Assembly: GCF_003144095.1 (NCBI RefSeq)
Contig: NZ_NSKH01000002.1
Span: forward strand, 383,024-447,023
Length of the DNA: 64,000 nucleotides
DNA from: Streptomyces sp. ICBB 8177
Lineage (GTDB): Bacteria; Actinomycetota; Actinomycetes; Streptomycetales; Streptomycetaceae
Reading direction: 5' to 3'
This document shows, piece by piece, positions 24,018 through 33,393 of this stretch (position 1 is its first letter; every line of letters starts with the position of its first letter). The translations under genes were made by a program, and so were the position numbers. The notes beneath the pieces were generated by a model. That model had not been told where the DNA came from, ran no database searches, and worked only from the letters and a program-made list of their open reading frames with translations.

Positions 24018-25613
24018 TCAGCGGCGCCCGCCCGGCGATATGCGGTGTGACCTCGGTGACCGCGGCGCCCGCCCGCGTCCCGCCCGGCCCAGCGGCGACG
24101 ATCCGCCCGCGGCCGGGCTGTCCGGATCCCCTGTGGCGCCCAGCCAGCCCGCCAGCTTGCCGCCCGCGCCGACCGCCCGCAGGCGGCGCTCGGCGTGGTC
24201 GCGCACCGGGTCGGTCGCCACGACCAGCAGTTCGTCGCCGCGCCGCAGCACGGTCGCCGGTCCGGGGACGAAGCTCTTGCCGTCCCGCACGACCAGGGTG
24301 ACCGCGGCGCCGGTGGGCAGCCGCAGCTCCGCCACCTCCACGCCGTGCATACGGGAGCGCTCGGGTATCGACACCGACAGCAGGTGGCCGCGCAGACGCT
24401 CCAGCGGGGCGGACTCTATGCCCAGGTCGGAGGCGGCCTGCGGTTCGCCCAGCCGCAGCCGCCGGGCCAGCCACGGCAGCGTCGGGCCCTGCACCAGGGT
24501 GTAGATGACCACCAGCACGAAGACGATGTTGAAGATCTGCCGTGAGTGCGGCACGTCGTGCACCATCGGGATGGTCGCCAGCACGATGGGCACCGCGCCG
24601 CGCAGCCCGGCCCACGACAGCAGCGCCTGCTCGCGCCATGGCGTGCGGAACGGCGTCAGCGTGGCCACCACCGACACCGGTCGCGCCACCACGGTCAGCG
24701 CCGCGCCTATCACCAGCGCGGGCACGATGTCCTCGCCCAGCTCGCGCGGGTTGACCAGCAGGCCCAGCAGCACGAACATGCCGATCTGCGCCAGCCACGC
24801 CACGCCCTCGGCGAACCCGCGGGTGGCCGGCCGGTGCGGCAGCGCCGCGTTGCCCAGCACCAGCGCCGCCAGGTAGACCGCGAGGAAGCCGCTGCCGTGC
24901 GCGAGGGCCCCGCCCGCGTACGCCAGCACCGCCAGCGCCATCACCGCGATCGGGTACAGGCCGGAGGCGGGCAGCGCGACCTGGCGCAGCGCGAGCGCCC
25001 CCAGCTTGCCTATGGCGACGCCGACCGCGGCGCCGATGGCCAGCTCCGCGGCGATCTCGCCCACCAGCACGTACCAGTGGTCGACCGGGCCCGCGGTGCA
25101 GAAGGCGACGACCAGGATGACGACGGGTGCGTCGTTGAAGCCCGACTCCGCCTCCAGCACACCGGTCAGCCGGGCCGGCAGCGGCACCCTGCGCAGCACC
25201 GAGAAGACCGCGGCGGCGTCCGTGGAGGAGACCACGGCGCCGATGATGAACGCCTGCCGCCAGTCCAGGCCGACCAGCAAGTGGGCGGCGCACGCGGTGA
25301 CGCCCACGCTGATGGCGACGCCCGCGGTGGACAGCACGGCCGCCGCGGGCACCGCGGGCTTGATCTCCCGCCACTTCGTGCCGAGCCCGCCCTCGGCGAG
25401 GATCACGACCAGCGCCGCGTACCCGAGCACCTGCGTCAACGCGGCGTCGTCGAACCTGAGACCGATGCCGTCCTGCCCGATCGCGACGCCGAGGCCGAGA
25501 TAGATGAGCAGGCTCGGCAGGCCGCTGCGGGAGGAGATCCGCACCGCCGCCACGGCGACGAGCAGGACGAGAGCGGAGACCAGCAGGACTTCGTTGAGGT
25601 GCTCGACAGACAG
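24018..25613 (-). CDS. CPA1-type cation (K+/Na+)/proton antiporter with RCK_C domain
   Basis: The protein has about a dozen membrane segments with LPSLLIYLGLGVAIGQDGIG, VVSSTDAAAVFSVLRR and LEAESGFNDAPVVILVV. The last is the ND ion-binding pair of CPA1 antiporters of the NhaP2/CvrA type. A cytoplasmic RCK_C (TrkA_C) domain follows (residues ~415-485) and a low-complexity tail. The first membrane helix (VLLVSALVLLVAVAAV) lies upstream of the first GTG (25553). The only start that includes it is CTG at 25613, which has GGAAGGA seven bases upstream. In-frame sequence above it has no ATG, GTG or TTG before a stop at 25644-25646. From CTG the protein is 531 aa. Confidence 0.85.
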   Translation of the reverse strand: MSVEHLNEVLLVSALVLLVAVAAVRISSRSGLPSLLIYLGLGVAIGQDGIGLRFDDAALTQVLGYAALVVILAEGGLGTKWREIKPAVPAAAVLSTAGVAISVGVTACAAHLLVGLDWRQAFIIGAVVSSTDAAAVFSVLRRVPLPARLTGVLEAESGFNDAPVVILVVAFCTAGPVDHWYVLVGEIAAELAIGAAVGVAIGKLGALALRQVALPASGLYPIAVMALAVLAYAGGALAHGSGFLAVYLAALVLGNAALPHRPATRGFAEGVAWLAQIGMFVLLGLLVNPRELGEDIVPALVIGAALTVVARPVSVVATLTPFRTPWREQALLSWAGLRGAVPIVLATIPMVHDVPHSRQIFNIVFVLVVIYTLVQGPTLPWLARRLRLGEPQAASDLGIESAPLERLRGHLLSVSIPERSRMHGVEVAELRLPTGAAVTLVVRDGKSFVPGPATVLRRGDELLVVATDPVRDHAERRLRAVGAGGKLAGWLGATGDPDSPAAGGSSPLGRAGRGRAPRSPRSHRISPGGRR

Positions 25614-25819
25614 AGTGCGGTCCTTCCACGACAGGGCGGGCCGTTAACAGGGCGGGCCGGGCGGCCAGTTGATTGCCTACCTCAACATTTTACCTGCCCT
25701 TGGCAATTCGGCTCGCGGGCGTCCGTCCTTCGGGACGGGACCGCGTTCCCCCGCTCCCAGCCGGGCCCCATATGGTGGCTGCCAGTACTTCGGTCCACCC
25801 TGCCCCGCGAAGGACAGCG

Positions 25820-28609
25820 ATGCCCGCCAACACCTCCGCCCCGCCGGTGAAGAAGAAGGGGCGCCGCGCACGTCTGCTCGTGCTCGTGCTGGTGCTGCTG
25901 CTCGTGGCCGGGATCGGCTACGGCTCGTACTGGAGCGTCAGTACGGTCCGCGCCTCCTTCCCGCAGACCACCGGAACCCTCCAGCTCAAGGGCTTGTCCG
26001 GCACGGTGCAGGTGATGCGCGACGCCCAGGGCGTCCCGCAGATCTACGCCGACACCCCGCAGGACCTCTTCCGCGCCCAGGGCTACGTGCAGGCGCAGGA
26101 CCGCTTCTACGAGATGGACGTACGGCGGCACTTCACCGAGGGCAAGTTGTCCGAGATGTTCGGCGCGAGCCAGGTGAGCAACGACGCCTTCATCCGCACC
26201 CTCGGCTGGCAGCAGGTCGCCCAGCAGGAGTGGGACACCCAGCTGTCGGCGTCCACCAAGTCGTACCTGCTGGCCTATACCGCCGGCGTCAACGCCTACC
26301 TGGCCGACCACCACGGCTCCGCGCTGTCGGTGGAGTACGCGGTGCTGGGGCTGAAGAACAACTACCAGCCGCAGCCGTGGACCCCGGTGGACTCGATCGC
26401 CTGGCTCAAGGCGATGGCCTGGGACCTGCGCGGCAACATGCAGGACGAGATCGACCGGGCGCTGATGACCTCGCGCCTGACCCCGGCGCAGATCCAGCAG
26501 CTCTACCCGTCCTACCCCTACAGCCGCAACAGCCCGATCATCCAGGGCGGTTCGGTCACCGACGACGGCCAGAAGTTCGTGCCGCCGTCCGGCACCGGCT
26601 CCTCCGGCGGCGCCACCACCGACTCGACGCCGCCCGCGGGCACTCGGACCGCGCTGGAGCAGACCAGCGGTCAGCTCGCCCAGCTCGCCGACACCATCAA
26701 CAAGCTGCCCGCCCTGCTCGGCCCGTCCGGCAGCGGCATCGGCTCCAACTCCTGGGTGGTGTCCGGCCAGTACACGACCACCGGCAAGCCGCTGCTGGCC
26801 AACGACCCCCATCTCGCCCCGCAGATGCCGTCGTTGTGGTACCAGATGGGCCTGCACTGCCGCACGGTCAGCGCCGCCTGCCCCTACGACGTCACCGGCT
26901 TCACCTTCTCCGGCATGCCCGGCGTGGTCATCGGCCACAACCAGGACATCTCCTGGGGCATGACCAACCTGGGCGCCGACGTGACCGACCTGTACCTGGA
27001 GAAGGTCACCCCGACCACGTACCTGTACGACGGCAGGCAGGTCCCGTTCACCACCCGCGAGGAGACCATCGACGTCGCGGGCGGCAAGCCGCGCACCATC
27101 ACGGTGCGCACCACCAACAACGGCCCGCTCGTGTCCGACTACAGCGACCAGCTCGCCGATGTCGGCAAGACCGCGCCGGTGGGCAACTCCGCGCCCGACC
27201 GGGCCGGCGGTTACGCGGTCGCCCTGAAGTGGACCGCGCTGACCCCGGGCAAGACCATGGACGCGGTCTTCGAGATCGACCGCGCCACGGACTTCCAGCA
27301 GTTCCGGGACGCGGCACGGGACTTCGACGTGCCGTCGCAGAACCTCATCTACGCCGACACCAAGGGCAACATCGGCTACCAGGCGCCCGGCGAGATCCCG
27401 ATCCGCCCCAAGGGCGACGACGGCACCTACCCGGCGCCCGGCTGGGACCCCGCGTACACCTGGACCGGCCGCTACGTCCCGTTCTCCGCGATGCCCTGGG
27501 AGGAGAACCCCAAGCAGGGCTACATCGTCACCGCCAACCAGCCGGTGGTCGGCAAGGACTACCCGTACCTGATCACGAACGACTGGGAGTACGGCACCCG
27601 CAGCCAGCGGATCAACGACCTGATCGCCTCCAAGCTCCAGGGCGGCGGCAAGATCTCCATGGACGACATGCAGTCCATGCAGATGGACGACAGCAGCGAG
27701 ATCGCCAAGCTGCTGGTGCCCTACCTGCTGAAGGCGAACGTCACCGACCCGTACGTGCGCGAGGCGCAGCAGCTGCTCCAGGGCTGGGACTACGACCAGG
27801 ACGGCGACTCGGCCGCCGCCGCGTACTTCAACGCGGTCTGGCGCAACGTGCTCAAGCTCGCGTTCGGCAACAAGATGCCGAAGGAACTGCGGCCCCAGGG
27901 CCAGTGCCTGAGGGTGCCGCCGGCCAACAACTCAGGGCCGGTGGACAACCTCAACGGCACCCAGACCCTGGTGACCGAGTGCGGCACCGCCGACCCGGCC
28001 GACGCCCAGCCGGACGGCGGCGACCGGTGGTTCGAGGTGGTACGCAACATCCTCCCCGACGCCAACAACGCGTGGTGGAACATGTCGACCATCAACACCA
28101 CGACCCCCACCCCGCCCGGCGCCACGTCCACCTCCACGGGCACGGCCTCGGACAACCGCGACAAGCTGCTGCTCCAGGCCATGCACGACGCCCGCTACGA
28201 GCTGACCTCCAAGCTCGGCAAGGACATCGACACCTGGAGCTGGAGCCGCCTGCACCAGATGACGCTGCGCAACCAGACGCTGGGCACCGACGGCCCCGAC
28301 ATCGTCAAGTGGCTGCTCAACCGCGGCCCGTGGGACCTGGCGGGCGGTGAGGAGGCGGTCGACGCCACCGGCTGGAACGCCGCGTCCGGCTACGACGTCA
28401 CCTGGGTGCCGTCGATGCGCATGGTGGTCAACCTCGCCGACTTCGACAAGTCGCGCTGGATCAACCTCACCGGCGCCTCGGGCCATGCCTACGACGCCCA
28501 CTACTCGGACCAGACCAAGCTGTGGGCCGAGGGCAAGCTGCTGCCGTGGGACTTCTCGGACAGCGCGGTCGGCTCGGCGACCAAGGACACCCTGACGCTC
28601 AAGCCGTAG
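25820..28609 (+). CDS. Penicillin acylase family (Ntn) hydrolase
   Basis: The 929-aa protein has a membrane-anchor or signal helix at residues ~18-38 (LLVLVLVLLLVAGIGYG). An alpha chain follows with QIYADTPQDLFRAQGYVQAQDRF. The autocatalytic site is at GSNSW, with Ser309 as the expected N-terminal nucleophile of the beta chain. The beta chain carries NDPHLAPQMPSLWYQ and GHNQDISWGMTNLGADVTDLY. Family members hydrolyse amide bonds of acylated beta-lactams, acyl-homoserine lactones or lipopeptides outside the membrane. The substrate here is unknown. The ATG at 25820 follows GAAGGA. It overlaps the convergent next gene by 11 bp. Confidence 0.88.
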   Translation: MPANTSAPPVKKKGRRARLLVLVLVLLLVAGIGYGSYWSVSTVRASFPQTTGTLQLKGLSGTVQVMRDAQGVPQIYADTPQDLFRAQGYVQAQDRFYEMDVRRHFTEGKLSEMFGASQVSNDAFIRTLGWQQVAQQEWDTQLSASTKSYLLAYTAGVNAYLADHHGSALSVEYAVLGLKNNYQPQPWTPVDSIAWLKAMAWDLRGNMQDEIDRALMTSRLTPAQIQQLYPSYPYSRNSPIIQGGSVTDDGQKFVPPSGTGSSGGATTDSTPPAGTRTALEQTSGQLAQLADTINKLPALLGPSGSGIGSNSWVVSGQYTTTGKPLLANDPHLAPQMPSLWYQMGLHCRTVSAACPYDVTGFTFSGMPGVVIGHNQDISWGMTNLGADVTDLYLEKVTPTTYLYDGRQVPFTTREETIDVAGGKPRTITVRTTNNGPLVSDYSDQLADVGKTAPVGNSAPDRAGGYAVALKWTALTPGKTMDAVFEIDRATDFQQFRDAARDFDVPSQNLIYADTKGNIGYQAPGEIPIRPKGDDGTYPAPGWDPAYTWTGRYVPFSAMPWEENPKQGYIVTANQPVVGKDYPYLITNDWEYGTRSQRINDLIASKLQGGGKISMDDMQSMQMDDSSEIAKLLVPYLLKANVTDPYVREAQQLLQGWDYDQDGDSAAAAYFNAVWRNVLKLAFGNKMPKELRPQGQCLRVPPANNSGPVDNLNGTQTLVTECGTADPADAQPDGGDRWFEVVRNILPDANNAWWNMSTINTTTPTPPGATSTSTGTASDNRDKLLLQAMHDARYELTSKLGKDIDTWSWSRLHQMTLRNQTLGTDGPDIVKWLLNRGPWDLAGGEEAVDATGWNAASGYDVTWVPSMRMVVNLADFDKSRWINLTGASGHAYDAHYSDQTKLWAEGKLLPWDFSDSAVGSATKDTLTLKP

Positions 28610-29225
28610 GCGCCGCGAAGCGCCTGACCCCCTCGGGGGTGAGCACCGCGTGCACGGGGTGGTCGTGCGGTTCCCTCGGAACCGCCGCGACCACCTCGTG
28701 CGCGTACAGCAGCACCATCAGCACCGGGTGCGCCCCGGCCAGCGCCAGCCGCTCCAGCACCCGGTCGTAGCTGCCGCCGCCGCGGCCCAGCCGGGTGCCG
28801 GACGCGTCCACCGCTACTCCCGGCAGCAGCACCGTCCCCGCCGCCAGCACCGCCCGCCGCCCCAGCCGGGGCCCGAACGGCTCCAGCAGCCCGCGCGGCC
28901 CGGCCACCAGGCTCCCCGGGCCTTCGTAGCGCGCCCAGTCCAGGTCGTTGTCGTCCCGCAGCACCGGCAGCAGCACCCGCACGCCCCGCTCGCGCAGCGT
29001 CTCCAGCAGCTCACGCGTCCCCGGCTCGCCGCCGACCGACACGTACCCGGCGACGGTCCCCGTTCCGGCCAGCTCCGGCAGCGCCGCCGCGTGCCGGGCC
29101 AGCGCCCGCGCGGCCTCCTCGCGCTCCCCGGCCGCCAGGGTCCTTCGCGCCGCGAGCAGCCGCGCGCGCAGCGCCGCCTTGCCGTTCGCGCCGCCGATGC
29201 CGTCCGTGTCGCCGATGCCCTTCAC
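28599..29225 (-). CDS. 5-formyltetrahydrofolate cyclo-ligase
   Basis: The ~208-aa protein has KAALRARLLAARRTL at the front, YVSVGGEPGTRELLETLRERGVRVLLPVL in the middle and the ATP/folate site LLPGVAVDASGTRLGRGGGSYDRVL near the C-terminal third. It converts 5-formyl-THF and ATP to 5,10-methenyl-THF. The GTG at 29225 is the favoured start, though its ribosome site is weak; an ATG at 29288 would add 21 residues. Divergence from galU is conserved in actinobacteria, for example Rv0992c-galU in M. tuberculosis. Confidence 0.87.
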   Translation of the reverse strand: MKGIGDTDGIGGANGKAALRARLLAARRTLAAGEREEAARALARHAAALPELAGTGTVAGYVSVGGEPGTRELLETLRERGVRVLLPVLRDDNDLDWARYEGPGSLVAGPRGLLEPFGPRLGRRAVLAAGTVLLPGVAVDASGTRLGRGGGSYDRVLERLALAGAHPVLMVLLYAHEVVAAVPREPHDHPVHAVLTPEGVRRFAAPTA

Positions 29226-29335
29226 CCTCGTCCACCCCGCGCGTTCCGCCAACCGACTGTGACCTGCGAATACGCACAGGCTATTCATACCCGTGCGTTC
29301 ATCCGCGGCACATCCGCAGCGGTTATGGTCGGCCC

Positions 29336-30247
29336 ATGACTCAGGTACGTCCCCGTATCACCAAGGCCGTCATCCCCGCGGCGGGTCTCGGCACCAGGTT
29401 CCTGCCGGCCACCAAGGCCACGCCGAAGGAGATGCTGCCGGTCGTCGACAAGCCCGCCATCCAGTACGTGGTGGAGGAGGCCGTGGCCGCCGGGCTCTCG
29501 GACGTCCTGATGGTCACCGGACGCAACAAGCGCCCGCTGGAGGACCACTTCGACCGCAACTACGAGCTGGAGGAGGCGCTGACCCGCAAGGGCGACTCCT
29601 CCCGGCTGGCCCGGGTCCGCGAGTCCAGCGACCTGGCGACCATGCACTACGTGCGCCAGGGCGACCCCAAGGGTCTGGGCCACGCGGTGCTGTGCGCCGA
29701 GCCGCACGTCGCCGACCAGCCGTTCGCCGTGCTGCTCGGCGACGACCTGATCGACCCGCGCGACCCGCTGCTGACCCGCATGATCGACACCAGCGAGCGC
29801 TTCGGCGGCAGCGTCGTGGCGCTGATGGAGGTGCCGCCGGAGCAGATCCACCTCTACGGCTGCGCGGCCGTGGAGAAGACCGGCGACGAGTCCGACATCG
29901 TGCGCGTCACCGACCTCGTCGAGAAGCCGTCCGCCGCCGAGGCCCCCTCGGCGTACGCGGTCATCGGCCGCTACGTGCTCGACCCGGCCGTCTTCGACGT
30001 GCTCAAGCAGACCCCTCCGGGACGCTCCGGGGAGATCCAGCTCACCGACGCGCTGCGCGAACTCGCCCGCGACGAGACCCCGGGCGGCCCGGTGCACGGC
30101 GTGCTCTTCGACGGGCGGCGCTACGACACCGGCGATCGGGGCGACTATCTTCGTGCGATCGTCAGGCTCGCGTGCGAACGTGAGGACCTGGGGCCGGACT
30201 TCCGTGCCTGGCTCCGCCGTTTCGTCTCGGAGGACATGCAAGCGTGA
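29336..30247 (+). CDS. galU: UTP-glucose-1-phosphate uridylyltransferase
   Basis: The 303-aa protein carries KAVIPAAGLGTRFLPATKATPKEMLPVVDKP, the nucleotide-binding signature of GalU. It also has GLGHAVLCAEPHV, LLGDDLID (metal-binding Asp) and VEKP. It makes UDP-glucose for cell-wall, glycan and trehalose pathways. Its stop overlaps the moeA/glp start by four bases (GTGA at 30244-30247), so the two are translationally coupled, as in other actinobacteria. Confidence 0.93.
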   Translation: MTQVRPRITKAVIPAAGLGTRFLPATKATPKEMLPVVDKPAIQYVVEEAVAAGLSDVLMVTGRNKRPLEDHFDRNYELEEALTRKGDSSRLARVRESSDLATMHYVRQGDPKGLGHAVLCAEPHVADQPFAVLLGDDLIDPRDPLLTRMIDTSERFGGSVVALMEVPPEQIHLYGCAAVEKTGDESDIVRVTDLVEKPSAAEAPSAYAVIGRYVLDPAVFDVLKQTPPGRSGEIQLTDALRELARDETPGGPVHGVLFDGRRYDTGDRGDYLRAIVRLACEREDLGPDFRAWLRRFVSEDMQA

Positions 30248-31548
30248 GCAGTGGCAGCGGCGACCGTACGTGGTCGGTGGACGAGCATCTGGCCGACGTC
30301 CTGCGGCAGTTGACGCCGCTGGAACCCATCGAACTGCACCTGCTCGACGCCCAGGGCTGCGTCCTGGTGGACGACGTGACCGTCCCCGTCGCCCTGCCGC
30401 CCTTCGACAACAGCTCGATGGACGGCTACGCGGTCCGCTCCGCCGACGTCGCCCGCGCCGACGACGCCTCGCCCCGCGTGCTGAAGGTCATCGGCGACGT
30501 GGCCGCGGGCGACGGCACGCCGCCCACCGTCCACCCCGGCCAGGCCGCCCGCATCATGACCGGCGCCCCCCTGCCGCCCGGCGCCGACGCCGTGGTGCCC
30601 GTCGAGTGGACCGACGGCGGCACCGGCGGCGGCCCCGCGGCCGGGATGCGCGCGCACAGCGCCGACCCCTCCGGCGCCACCGGCCAGGTCCGCGTCCACC
30701 GCCCCGCACGGCCCGGCGCCCACGTGCGCGCCCGCGGAAGCGACGCCCCGGCGGGCGAGCTGGCGCTGACGGCCGGCACCCGGCTGGGCCCCTCCCAGAT
30801 CGCGCTGCTGGCCGCCGTGGGCCGGGCCCGGGTGCGGGTGCGGCCCCGGCCCCGGGTGGTGGTGATCTCCACCGGCAGCGAGCTGATCGCGCCCGGTGAG
30901 AGCCTCGGCCACGGCCAGATCCACGACTCCAACAGCTACGCGCTGGCCGCAGCCGCGCGCGACGCGGGCGCCATCGCCTACCGGGTCGGCGCGGTCGCCG
31001 ACGACGCCGACTCGCTGCGGGACGCGCTGGAGGACCAGTTGGTGCGCGCCGACGTCATCGTCACCAGCGGCGGCGTCAGCGTCGGCGCGTACGACGTGGT
31101 CAAGGAGACCCTCGGTGAGGGGGCCGGACTCGGCGGCCGGGGAGTGGAGTTCCGCAAGCTCGCCATGCAGCCGGGCAAGCCGCAGGGCTTCGGCCTGGTC
31201 GGCGCCGAGCACGTGCCGCTGCTGGCGCTGCCCGGCAACCCGGTGAGCGCCTACGTCTCCTTCGAGTTGTTCGCGCGCCCGGTGATCCGCACCCTGATGG
31301 GCCTGGAGCCGGCGCACCGCGAGACGGTGACCGCCCGCTGCACCGCCGCGATCGAGGGATCGCCCAAGGGACGGCGGCAGTTCCTGCGCGGCTGGTACGA
31401 GGCGGCGGAAGGCACCGTGCGGCCGGTCGGCGGCTCCGGGTCGCACCTGATCGCGGCCCTGGCGCGGGCCAACGCGCTGATCGTGGTGCCGGAGGACGTC
31501 ACGGAGGTCGCCGCGGACGCGGACGTCGACGTGGTCCTGCTCACGTGA
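30244..31548 (+). CDS. glp: MoeA/gephyrin-like protein (Glp)
   Basis: The 434-aa protein has MoeA domains in order: an N-terminal segment with [12 protein letters not shown], the beta-barrel with [21 protein letters not shown], and the molybdopterin-binding domain with [26 protein letters not shown] and [12 protein letters not shown]-terminal barrel follows ([10 protein letters not shown]). As MoeA it inserts molybdate into molybdopterin. In actinobacteria the copy in the galU-rimJ-glpR cluster (Glp) binds FtsZ and the Wag31/GlpR divisome complex. Position next to galU and five genes from sepX supports the Glp identity; enzymatic activity may also be kept. The GTG start overlaps galU. Confidence 0.87.
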   Translation: MSSGSGDRTWSVDEHLADVLRQLTPLEPIELHLLDAQGCVLVDDVTVPVALPPFDNSSMDGYAVRSADVARADDASPRVLKVIGDVAAGDGTPPTVHPGQAARIMTGAPLPPGADAVVPVEWTDGGTGGGPAAGMRAHSADPSGATGQVRVHRPARPGAHVRARGSDAPAGELALTAGTRLGPSQIALLAAVGRARVRVRPRPRVVVISTGSELIAPGESLGHGQIHDSNSYALAAAARDAGAIAYRVGAVADDADSLRDALEDQLVRADVIVTSGGVSVGAYDVVKETLGEGAGLGGRGVEFRKLAMQPGKPQGFGLVGAEHVPLLALPGNPVSAYVSFELFARPVIRTLMGLEPAHRETVTARCTAAIEGSPKGRRQFLRGWYEAAEGTVRPVGGSGSHLIAALARANALIVVPEDVTEVAADADVDVVLLT

Positions 31549-31600
31549 CGCCGGATGGCCGAGGGTACGGTGGCGGTCACAGGACCGCACCGGGAGAACG

Positions 31601-32113
31601 ATGAACAGCCCCCAGACGCCACCTGAACACCTGACCCACCTCGACGAGGCCGGCGCCGCCCGCATGGTCGACGTGACCGCCAAGGACGTCACCGCCCGCA
31701 CCGCGCGCGCCACGGGCCGGGTGCTGGTGGCGCCCCGCGTGGTGGAACTGCTGCGCGGGGAGGGCGTGCCGAAGGGGGACGCGCTGGCCACCGCGCGGAT
31801 CGCCGGGATCATGGGCGCCAAGCGCACCCCCGACCTGGTGCCGCTGTGCCACCCCATCGCGCTGTCCGGCGTCACGCTGGACCTGTCGGTGGCCGACGAC
31901 GCCGTCGAGATCGCCGCGACCGTGCGCACGGCCGACCGCACCGGTGTCGAGATGGAGGCGCTCACCGCGGTCAGCGTCGCCGCGCTGACCGTGATCGACA
32001 TGGTCAAGGCGGTCGACAAGGGCGCGACCATCACGGACGTGCGCGTGGAGTCGAAGACGGGCGGCAAGTCGGGCGACTGGGCGCGGGAGGCGGGCGCGGG
32101 GGAGCTGAGGTGA
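31601..32113 (+). CDS. moaC: Cyclic pyranopterin monophosphate synthase
   Basis: The 170-aa protein has [56 protein letters not shown] and [25 protein letters not shown], the MoaC signatures including the KxxxxLxPLCHP active-site loop. It catalyses the second step of pyranopterin ring formation with MoaA in molybdenum cofactor synthesis. The ATG at 31601 is 52 bp after glp, and its stop overlaps the next GTG by four bases. Confidence 0.93.
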   Translation: MNSPQTPPEHLTHLDEAGAARMVDVTAKDVTARTARATGRVLVAPRVVELLRGEGVPKGDALATARIAGIMGAKRTPDLVPLCHPIALSGVTLDLSVADDAVEIAATVRTADRTGVEMEALTAVSVAALTVIDMVKAVDKGATITDVRVESKTGGKSGDWAREAGAGELR

Positions 32114-32640
32114 GCGGGACCGCGGCGCCGTCGCCGCACCGCTCGTCGCCGTACCGCGCCCTCGTGGTGACCGCCTCCAACCGGGCGTCCGCGGGCGTCT
32201 ACCCGGACCGCGGCGGCCCGCTGGTCGTCGCCGCCCTCGGCGAGCTGGGCTTCGCGGCGGACGGCCCCCGGGTCGTACCGGACGGCCCGCCCGTCGAACG
32301 GGAGCTGCGCGAGGCGGTCGCCGCCGGGTACGACGTCGTCGTGACGACCGGCGGCACCGGTCTGTCGCCCACCGACCGCACCCCGGAGGCGACCCGGGCG
32401 GTCATCGACCGCGAGGTCCCCGGCATCGCCGAGGCGATCCGCGCCGCAGGCCGGGAGAAGGTGCCGACCGCGGCGCTCTCCCGTGGCCTCGCGGGCGTCG
32501 CCGGGAGCACCCTGGTGGTGAACCTTCCCGGGTCCACCGGAGGCGTCAGGGACGGGCTGGCCGTCCTGGCCCCGCTGCTGTCCCACGCCGTCGACCAGAT
32601 CCGCGGCGGCGACCACCCTTCCCCCGGGAGACCGAGCTGA
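32110..32640 (+). CDS. mog: Molybdopterin adenylyltransferase-type protein (MogA/MoaB)
   Basis: The 176-aa protein has [25 protein letters not shown] at the start, [19 protein letters not shown] as the molybdopterin-binding loop and [16 protein letters not shown] near the end. It activates molybdopterin by adenylation before metal insertion. It starts with a GTG inside the moaC stop (GTGA, 32110-32113), and its own stop overlaps the non-standard start of the next gene, giving a continuous coupled string. Confidence 0.9.
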   Translation: MSGTAAPSPHRSSPYRALVVTASNRASAGVYPDRGGPLVVAALGELGFAADGPRVVPDGPPVERELREAVAAGYDVVVTTGGTGLSPTDRTPEATRAVIDREVPGIAEAIRAAGREKVPTAALSRGLAGVAGSTLVVNLPGSTGGVRDGLAVLAPLLSHAVDQIRGGDHPSPGRPS

Positions 32641-33248
32641 ACGGATCCTGGCCCATCGAACTGACGGACGGTGACGTCCGGCTGCGCCCGATAAGGATGC
32701 GCGACCAGCGCGTCTGGCGTGAGGTCAACCGCCGCAACCGCGACTGGCTGCGCCCGTGGGAGGCCACCGTCCCGCCCGCCCCGCCCGGCCACTTCGTCCA
32801 GCGGCCAACGTACCGGCAGATGGTCAGGCACCTGCGGCGGGAGGCCAGCCGGGGCCGCATGCTGCCGTTCGTCATCGAGTACCAGGGCCGCCTGGTCGGC
32901 CAGTTGACGGTCGCGGGCATCACGTGGGGCTCGATGTGCTCGGGCCACGTCGGGTACTGGGTGGACCAGTCGGTGGCGGGCCGGGGCGTGATGCCGACCG
33001 CCGTCGCCCTCGCGGTCGACCACTGCTTTCGCCGGGTGGGCCTGCACCGGCTGGAGGTGTGCATCCGCCCGGAGAACCGCCCGAGCCGCCGGGTGGTGGA
33101 GAAGCTCGGTTTCCGCGAGGAGGGCCTGCGCCCGCGCTATCTGCACATCGACGGTGCCTGGCGGGACCACCTGGTCTACGCGCTGACGGCCGAAGAGGTG
33201 ACCGAGAGCCTGCTGGAGCGGTGGCACCGTTCCGCGAAAATAAAATAA
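32637..33248 (+). CDS. rimJ: GNAT acetyltransferase, RimJ/RimL type
   Basis: The protein has ELTDGDVRLRPIRMRDQRVWREVNRRNRDWLRPWEAT, then GQLTVAGITWGSMCSGHVGYWV and the acetyl-CoA-binding helix. It ends LEVCIRPENRPSRRVVEKLGFREEGL. It belongs to the RimJ branch that acetylates protein N-termini. The first ATG (32697) would cut into the first beta-strand. The frame is open upstream with no ATG/GTG/TTG, and a CTG at 32637 overlaps the mog stop (CTGA) with GGGAG six bases before it. CTG is therefore the likely start, giving 203 aa. A rimJ gene between glp and glpR/sepX is conserved in actinobacteria. Confidence 0.83.
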   Translation: MNGSWPIELTDGDVRLRPIRMRDQRVWREVNRRNRDWLRPWEATVPPAPPGHFVQRPTYRQMVRHLRREASRGRMLPFVIEYQGRLVGQLTVAGITWGSMCSGHVGYWVDQSVAGRGVMPTAVALAVDHCFRRVGLHRLEVCIRPENRPSRRVVEKLGFREEGLRPRYLHIDGAWRDHLVYALTAEEVTESLLERWHRSAKIK

Positions 33249-33393
33249 ACGTTCGAATAATTGCTCTGAATGGCCGCATTCGGCGCCGTCGCCGGGCAAC
33301 AGTCACAAAAAATGCTCGACTTATCAGCCAGATCGTGCGACACACCGCGTGAAATTGCTGTTGGGTCACGCGGAAGGCCCCTACCGTGTTGCC

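Noticed and set aside
22384-25629. A >1000-codon minus-strand frame covering both the MFS and antiporter genes
   Set aside because: Arg/Gly/Ala-rich shadow of the two genes in the neighbouring frame, with no recognisable domain.
25672-25707. ATTGCC...GGCAAT inverted repeat upstream of the acylase gene
   Set aside because: Six-base arms with a long spacer occur often by chance; no supporting context.
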